Shown here: positions 60,079 to 64,000 of the stretch, piece after piece | How the letters are laid out: every line of letters begins with the position of its first letter | Numbering within the stretch: position 1 is the first letter of the stretch | Source of the DNA: Sphingomonas aurantiaca | GTDB taxonomy: Bacteria > Pseudomonadota > Alphaproteobacteria > Sphingomonadales > Sphingomonadaceae | Direction of reading: 5' to 3' | Assembly: GCF_003050705.1 (NCBI RefSeq) | Contig: NZ_QAOG01000008.1 | Location: 1 to 64,000 of the forward strand | Length of the DNA: 64,000 nucleotides | The notes under the pieces: generated by a model | What the model saw: only the letters and a program-made list of their open reading frames with translations | The model's database searches: none | What the model was told of the DNA's origin: nothing | Position numbers and translations under genes: made by a program

Positions 60079-60970
60079 ACCACTGATACCGGCTGACGTC
60101 CGGCACAGGTTGAAGGGACTGTCGCTGGTCGCCCGCCGTGCGGTGGGCGATCGCGGCATCGGGCTGCATGCGAGCCACAGCCGCGGCACGGGGCTCGAAT
60201 TCGCGCAATATCGCCCATACGAGTTCGGCGACGAGCCGCGCCAGATCGACTGGAAGCTCTACGCACGTTCGGATCGCTTCTTCGTCCGCGAGGCCGAGCG
60301 GGAAAGCCCCGTCGCGCTCTGGATCCTGCTCGATGCAAGCGCGTCGATGGCGCAGGCCGATGCGCGCCGCGCCGGTTTTTCGCGGCTGGATGCGGGCAAG
60401 GGCCTGGTCGCCGCACTGGCCGAACTGGCGTTGGCGCAAGGCGACCGGTTCGCGTTCGCCGCGTTGCGCGACACGGGTCTCACCCTCACGCGTCCGGCGA
60501 GTGGCACGCGACACCGCGACCGCCTCCACCTCGACCTCCACGGCCTGCCGGCGGCGGGCGGCTTCCCCGAGGAGACCGCCTTGGCGCCGCTGTGGGAACG
60601 CATCGGCCAGCGCGACCTGGTCGTCATCCTGTCGGACTGGTTCGACCCCGCCTGTCTCGATCTCGCGCGTCGGCTGTCGGCGGCGGGGCGCGAAGTGCTC
60701 GGGATACAGATCCTGACGATCGGCGAACGCGATTTCGACTATGACGGCGGCTACCGCTTTCGCGACCCCGAGACCGGCGAGGAGTTGCTTGGCGACGGTG
60801 CCGCGCTACGCGCCGAATATCTCGGCCGTTTCGGTGCGGCGCAGACGGGCCTCCACGCCGCGCTCGATGCGGCCGGCGTCCGCCACGCCGACCTCGTCCT
60901 TGATCAACCGCTCGACACGCCGTTGCAGCGGCTGTTCGGCCGCACCGGCAACCGGGCGGGCGGCGAATGA
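60071..60970 (+). CDS. DUF58-domain protein (VWA-like MoxR partner)
   Basis: 299 residues from GTG 60071. DUF58 signature: GTGLEFAQYRPYEFGDEP and RQIDWKLYARSDRFFVRE, then a VWA-like fold ALWILLDASASMAQADARRA with a MIDAS-type DxSxS. Later DLVVILSDWFDPACLDLARR. It probably forms the metal-bound adaptor for the MoxR ATPase. Cytoplasmic. It starts within the MoxR gene and overlaps the next gene by ATGA. Confidence 0.9.
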   Translation: MPEPLIPADVRHRLKGLSLVARRAVGDRGIGLHASHSRGTGLEFAQYRPYEFGDEPRQIDWKLYARSDRFFVREAERESPVALWILLDASASMAQADARRAGFSRLDAGKGLVAALAELALAQGDRFAFAALRDTGLTLTRPASGTRHRDRLHLDLHGLPAAGGFPEETALAPLWERIGQRDLVVILSDWFDPACLDLARRLSAAGREVLGIQILTIGERDFDYDGGYRFRDPETGEELLGDGAALRAEYLGRFGAAQTGLHAALDAAGVRHADLVLDQPLDTPLQRLFGRTGNRAGGE

Positions 60971-62094
60971 CGCCGACGCTGCTGCTGCCGCTCGGCCTGG
61001 CTGCGCTCGGTGCGATCCTCGTCCCCCTCGTCCTCCACCTCGCGCGGCGGACCGAGCAGCGCCCGACCGACTTCGCCGCGCTACGCTGGCTTCGTCAGAA
61101 ACCGCGCCCGCGCCATCGGCCCAAGTTCGACGAGCTCCTGTTGCTGGCGACCCGGATCCTGTTGCTCGCGCTGGTAGCGGTCTTCCTGGCCGGACCTGCG
61201 CTTCTGAACACGCAGGACGCGACGCCCGTGATCGCCTTCGCCCCGGGGATCGACCCCGCGACCGTGGCCCGGGATGCAAAGGCTCGCGCGATATGGCTCG
61301 CCCCCGGCTTCCGCCCGATCGACACGCCCGCCCCGCAGGACGCGGTGCCGATCGGTAGCCTCATCCGCCAGCTCGACACGCAGACCGCTGCGACGGCGCC
61401 GCTGACAATCGTCGTCCCCGCCACGCTCGACGGCGCGGATGCCGAACGCCCGCGCGTGTCGCACCGCGTGCGCTGGCACATCGTCCCCGGCGCCGTGGCG
61501 GCGAGCAAGCCCGCCCCGTCCCCGCTCCGCCTCGCCCTTCGCACCGATACCGCGCATGCGACCGGCGCACGCTATATCCGGGCCGCAGCCGCCGCACTCG
61601 AGCTCCCGATTGATAGCGATGGTCCCGCCCGCGCGGTACCGCCTCCGACGACGGCATTGATCTGGCTGGCGAGCGGTCCCCTACCCGCCGCCGTCACCCG
61701 CTGGATCGAACACGGCGGCACCGCGCTCGTCGCCAACGATACGGTGATCGAGGCTGGCCTCACGGTCCCAGCATGGCGTGACGAGACCGGCCGGCCGCTC
61801 GTCGAAACGCGGTCGCAGGGCAAGGGAAACGTTGCGCGGCTGCTGCAACCGCTCGACCCGATCGCGATGCCAGCGCTGGTAGAGCCCGCCTTTCCGAGGA
61901 TTCTCGCGGATCTGCTCGCCCCTGCGCCACCGCCAACGCGGGTCGAGGCGAGCGCGTACCGGCCGCTCCCCGGCGGCCTGCCCCCGGCAAGCCAGTCGCG
62001 CGATCTCCGGCCCTGGTTCGCGCTCGCCATCGCCGCCGCCTGGCTGGTCGAGCGCTGGCTCGCGACCCGCGCCAAACGGGCGATCGCGCCATGA
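60967..62094 (+). CDS. BatA-like membrane protein
   Basis: 375 residues. The N-terminal BatA domain (LLLPLGLAALGAILVPLVLH, a short linker LARRTEQRPTDFAALRWLRQ, then TM2 LLLATRILLLALVAVFLAGP) is typical of aerotolerance-type operons. The large middle part is periplasmic or cytosolic with little order (many Pro and Ala), and a C-terminal helix (PWFALAIAAAWLVERWLA) re-enters the membrane. It overlaps genes on both sides by ATGA. Family function is not firmly known; it probably anchors the MoxR complex to the membrane. Confidence 0.82.
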   Translation: MTPTLLLPLGLAALGAILVPLVLHLARRTEQRPTDFAALRWLRQKPRPRHRPKFDELLLLATRILLLALVAVFLAGPALLNTQDATPVIAFAPGIDPATVARDAKARAIWLAPGFRPIDTPAPQDAVPIGSLIRQLDTQTAATAPLTIVVPATLDGADAERPRVSHRVRWHIVPGAVAASKPAPSPLRLALRTDTAHATGARYIRAAAAALELPIDSDGPARAVPPPTTALIWLASGPLPAAVTRWIEHGGTALVANDTVIEAGLTVPAWRDETGRPLVETRSQGKGNVARLLQPLDPIAMPALVEPAFPRILADLLAPAPPPTRVEASAYRPLPGGLPPASQSRDLRPWFALAIAAAWLVERWLATRAKRAIAP

Positions 62095-64000
62095 CCGTGG
62101 AAACGCCGATTGCCGACTGGGCGAGGCCTGCGCGGACGCGATCGATGCGCGACGACGTGCTGCTCGCGACGCCGATCGTGATTATCGTTGCGGCCCTGGG
62201 CTGGCGCCTAGCGAACCCGGCCACGGGTTTAGGCATGGCATTGCTCGGCGCAATCGCGGCCGTGTTGATCGCCCGCAACCGCGCACGCCGTTACGACCGC
62301 CGCTGGTTGATCGCGGCGATCGATGCGGCGCGAAGCGACGTGGAGGACAGTAGCGACCTGCTGTTTGCCGATCCGGCAGCGCTGACTCCGCTGCAACGCC
62401 TGCAACGCGCCCGGGTCGAGGCGCGACTGGCCGGCGAACCGGTGCCCGAGCTGTATCCCGCCCGATCGCACCGAACGAGGGTCGCGCTATGGCTCGTCGC
62501 AGCCGCCGTCCTCTCTGCGATCGCGCTCTGGCCCGACCGAGCCGGGTCCGGTGGACCGCTGTCACCGGCGCATGAGGGCGTCGCGCGGCCGGGTATCCCC
62601 ACGCTGACGGCGCAGCGGCTGATGGTCGTCCCGCCCGCTTATACCGGCCTGACCTCGCGCGCGCTCGGCACGCTCGACGCACGTGTTCCTGCGGGCTCGC
62701 GGCTCGAATGGACGCTCGCCTTTACGCCGGATCCTGCCGCCGCCGCGCTCGCCGTCCTCGACGCAAGCCGCACCGCGCTCGCCAAATCCGGTTCGACATG
62801 GACGGCAACCCGGACGGCGGACCGCTCGCTCCTCTACCGCATCGTGGCAGCAGGCGGCCAACCCGCGCCGCCGCTCCACCGCATCGACGTGGTCGTCGAC
62901 CAACCCCCGCGCATCCGCCTCGTCTCGCCCGCCGCGACGCTGATCCAGATGTCCCCCGGCCAGCGCAGCTGGTCGCTGTCGTTCGAGGCGACCGACGATT
63001 ACGGCGTGCAGCCCGTGGCATCGCTCCGCCTCGTCGTCGCGCAGGGCGAAGGCGAGAATATCCGCTTCAGCGAGCGGACCGTTGCAGTCCGTGGCACCGG
63101 TAATTCTCGCCAGCGCATCTTCGCGACGACCATCGCGCTCTCGGGAACCGGTTTTACCGAACCTGGTGACCTCGTCGCGCAGCTTACCGTCGCCGACGCG
63201 CGCAGACCGTCGCCGCACCGGGTCGTCGGGCCGAGCGTCATTCTTCGCCGCCCACCGGCAAGCGGTGCCGAGAGTGGACTGGAGGCCATGACACGCAGGA
63301 CCATGCCCGCCTATTTCAGCAGCCAGCGCCAAGTCATCATCGACGCCGAAACGTTGCTCGCCGAGCACCCCCGCCCCGCGCCCGACCGCTTCCTCGCGCG
63401 CTCGACTGCGATCGCCGACGACCAGCGGCTTTTGCGCATGCGCTATGGCCAGTTCATGGGGGAGGAAGTCGGCGGTGGCGCGACCAACGCGATGCCGACC
63501 AGCGACGCGGAGGAAGGCGCCGCGCCGCCGCCAGACGAGCATGCGGGCGAACCGCCTACCGCGCCGCCTCAGTTCGGGCAGGAGAGCGCGATCGTCGAGA
63601 CATACGGCCATACGCATGACGAATCCGAGGCCGCGACGTTGCTCGATCCCGGCACGCGCGCGACGTTGCGACTGGCACTCGACAATATGCGCCAGTCCGA
63701 GACCGCGCTCCGTCTGGGCGATCCCAGGCGCGCGCTGCCGTTCGCGTACAAGGCGCTGCGGTTCATCAAACAGGTCCAGCAGGCGACGCGCATCTTCCTG
63801 GCGCGTACGGGATCGCAACTGCCCCCGGTCGATCTCGCGCGCAGGCTGACGGGTGACAGGTCCGACATGGCCGCGCGCACGCTCGGCGCGACCGTTGCAG
63901 ACCCAGTCGACGCGACACCTGCTGCAATCTGGGCGGCACTCGATACGCGCAGCGACGCGGGCGGGCTGGATGCGCTGGCGCGCTGGCTCCGCGCGAACGA
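62091..64000 (+). CDS. DUF4175-like membrane protein (3' end beyond window)
   Basis: At least 636 residues; the frame is open to the window edge with no stop. ATG 62091 overlaps the BatA-like stop (ATGA). Two N-terminal helices (VLLATPIVIIVAALGWRLA, GLGMALLGAIAAVLIARNRA), then a third (VALWLVAAAVLSAIALWP), followed by a large region with beta-sandwich-like stretches (LMVVPPAYTGLTSRALGTLD, SWSLSFEATDDYGVQPVASL) and helical, acidic/Pro-rich parts (AEEGAAPPPDEHAGEPPTAP). VPPAYTG and EATDDYGV are hallmarks of DUF4175-type proteins found at the end of MoxR-DUF58-BatA operons. Function unknown. Confidence 0.78.
   Translation, partial: MTVETPIADWARPARTRSMRDDVLLATPIVIIVAALGWRLANPATGLGMALLGAIAAVLIARNRARRYDRRWLIAAIDAARSDVEDSSDLLFADPAALTPLQRLQRARVEARLAGEPVPELYPARSHRTRVALWLVAAAVLSAIALWPDRAGSGGPLSPAHEGVARPGIPTLTAQRLMVVPPAYTGLTSRALGTLDARVPAGSRLEWTLAFTPDPAAAALAVLDASRTALAKSGSTWTATRTADRSLLYRIVAAGGQPAPPLHRIDVVVDQPPRIRLVSPAATLIQMSPGQRSWSLSFEATDDYGVQPVASLRLVVAQGEGENIRFSERTVAVRGTGNSRQRIFATTIALSGTGFTEPGDLVAQLTVADARRPSPHRVVGPSVILRRPPASGAESGLEAMTRRTMPAYFSSQRQVIIDAETLLAEHPRPAPDRFLARSTAIADDQRLLRMRYGQFMGEEVGGGATNAMPTSDAEEGAAPPPDEHAGEPPTAPPQFGQESAIVETYGHTHDESEAATLLDPGTRATLRLALDNMRQSETALRLGDPRRALPFAYKALRFIKQVQQATRIFLARTGSQLPPVDLARRLTGDRSDMAARTLGATVADPVDATPAAIWAALDTRSDAGGLDALARWLRAN

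Noticed and set aside
62562-63818. 418-codon minus-strand frame at the right edge
   Set aside because: Antisense to the DUF4175-like gene, whose coupling to the operon and hallmark motifs make it the real one.
1-64000. CRISPR arrays, tRNA or rRNA genes, toxin-antitoxin or defence systems
   Set aside because: I looked for regular direct repeats, tRNA-like cloverleaf ends and known defence protein motifs and saw none; a tRNAscan or CRISPR search was not possible.

Overview
The window reads as chromosomal DNA of a GC-rich, yellow-pigmented alphaproteobacterium of the Sphingomonas type. The reasons are a crtZ-crtW-crtG-like plus crtX xanthophyll cluster, an HWE-kinase bacteriophytochrome, the FIST and YfiR/TonB c-di-GMP modules, a TldD/TldE-DUF4159-MoxR-DUF58-BatA operon, and the style of the insertion-sequence remnants. 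No tRNA, rRNA, CRISPR array or intact prophage was seen. Layout: 1-1.5 kb is a scrapyard of two IS5-type ends around a FixL-like PAS fragment and a tyrosine-recombinase stub. 1.6-6.4 kb is a minus-strand stress block (two-helix K+ channel, two universal stress proteins, a Cys-rich protein, a flavodoxin-fold oxidoreductase, a LysE exporter) ending in a collapsed P-type ATPase. 6.5-9.5 kb is a translationally coupled FIST sensor and PAS-GGDEF-EAL pair. 9.5-11.4 kb holds an IS5 remnant and a metal locus (MerC-like protein, a Zur-like palindrome, a COG0523 GTPase reduced to its two ends, DUF1826). 11.5-13.9 kb holds secreted acid phosphatase and PhoD. 14-20 kb holds DUF2383, a frameshifted YfiR, a TonB receptor and a membrane GGDEF-EAL protein. 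21.2-25 kb is a paoABC-like molybdenum aldehyde oxidoreductase. 

The most interesting part is 25.8-38.3 kb. A four-gene coupled operon (HMG-CoA-lyase-like enzyme, isochorismatase-fold amidase, two PuuE/imidase-type CE4 hydrolases) faces a CaiB CoA-transferase, a GntR/HutC regulator, a LeuC/LeuD-type hydratase, a fumarate-reductase-like flavoprotein, an aromatic-acid-type MFS carrier and an OprB porin. Four near-identical sites (TGTNYTAWNNNTATARCA core) lie in front of the transcription units, so the set looks like one regulon. The gene content fits a route from a cyclic imide (maleimide or succinimide type) through half-amide, dicarboxylate, (alkyl)malate and malyl-CoA to a 2-oxoacid and an acyl-CoA. 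The substrate is inferred, not shown. 

38.5-45.4 kb carries small enzymes, YghU-type glutathione transferase, a full bacteriophytochrome with HWE kinase and receiver, phosphatidylserine decarboxylase and a phosphoesterase. 45.4-49.9 kb is the carotenoid-tailoring cluster. 50-55 kb holds a lone GAF protein, an MpaB/DUF2236 oxygenase, an SDR-HAD pair, FrnE-like DsbA and a GNAT enzyme. 55.3 kb to the right edge is one long operon: Tat-exported TldD-like protease, TldE-like partner, DUF4159, MoxR ATPase, DUF58, BatA-like and DUF4175-like membrane proteins, the last cut by the window edge.
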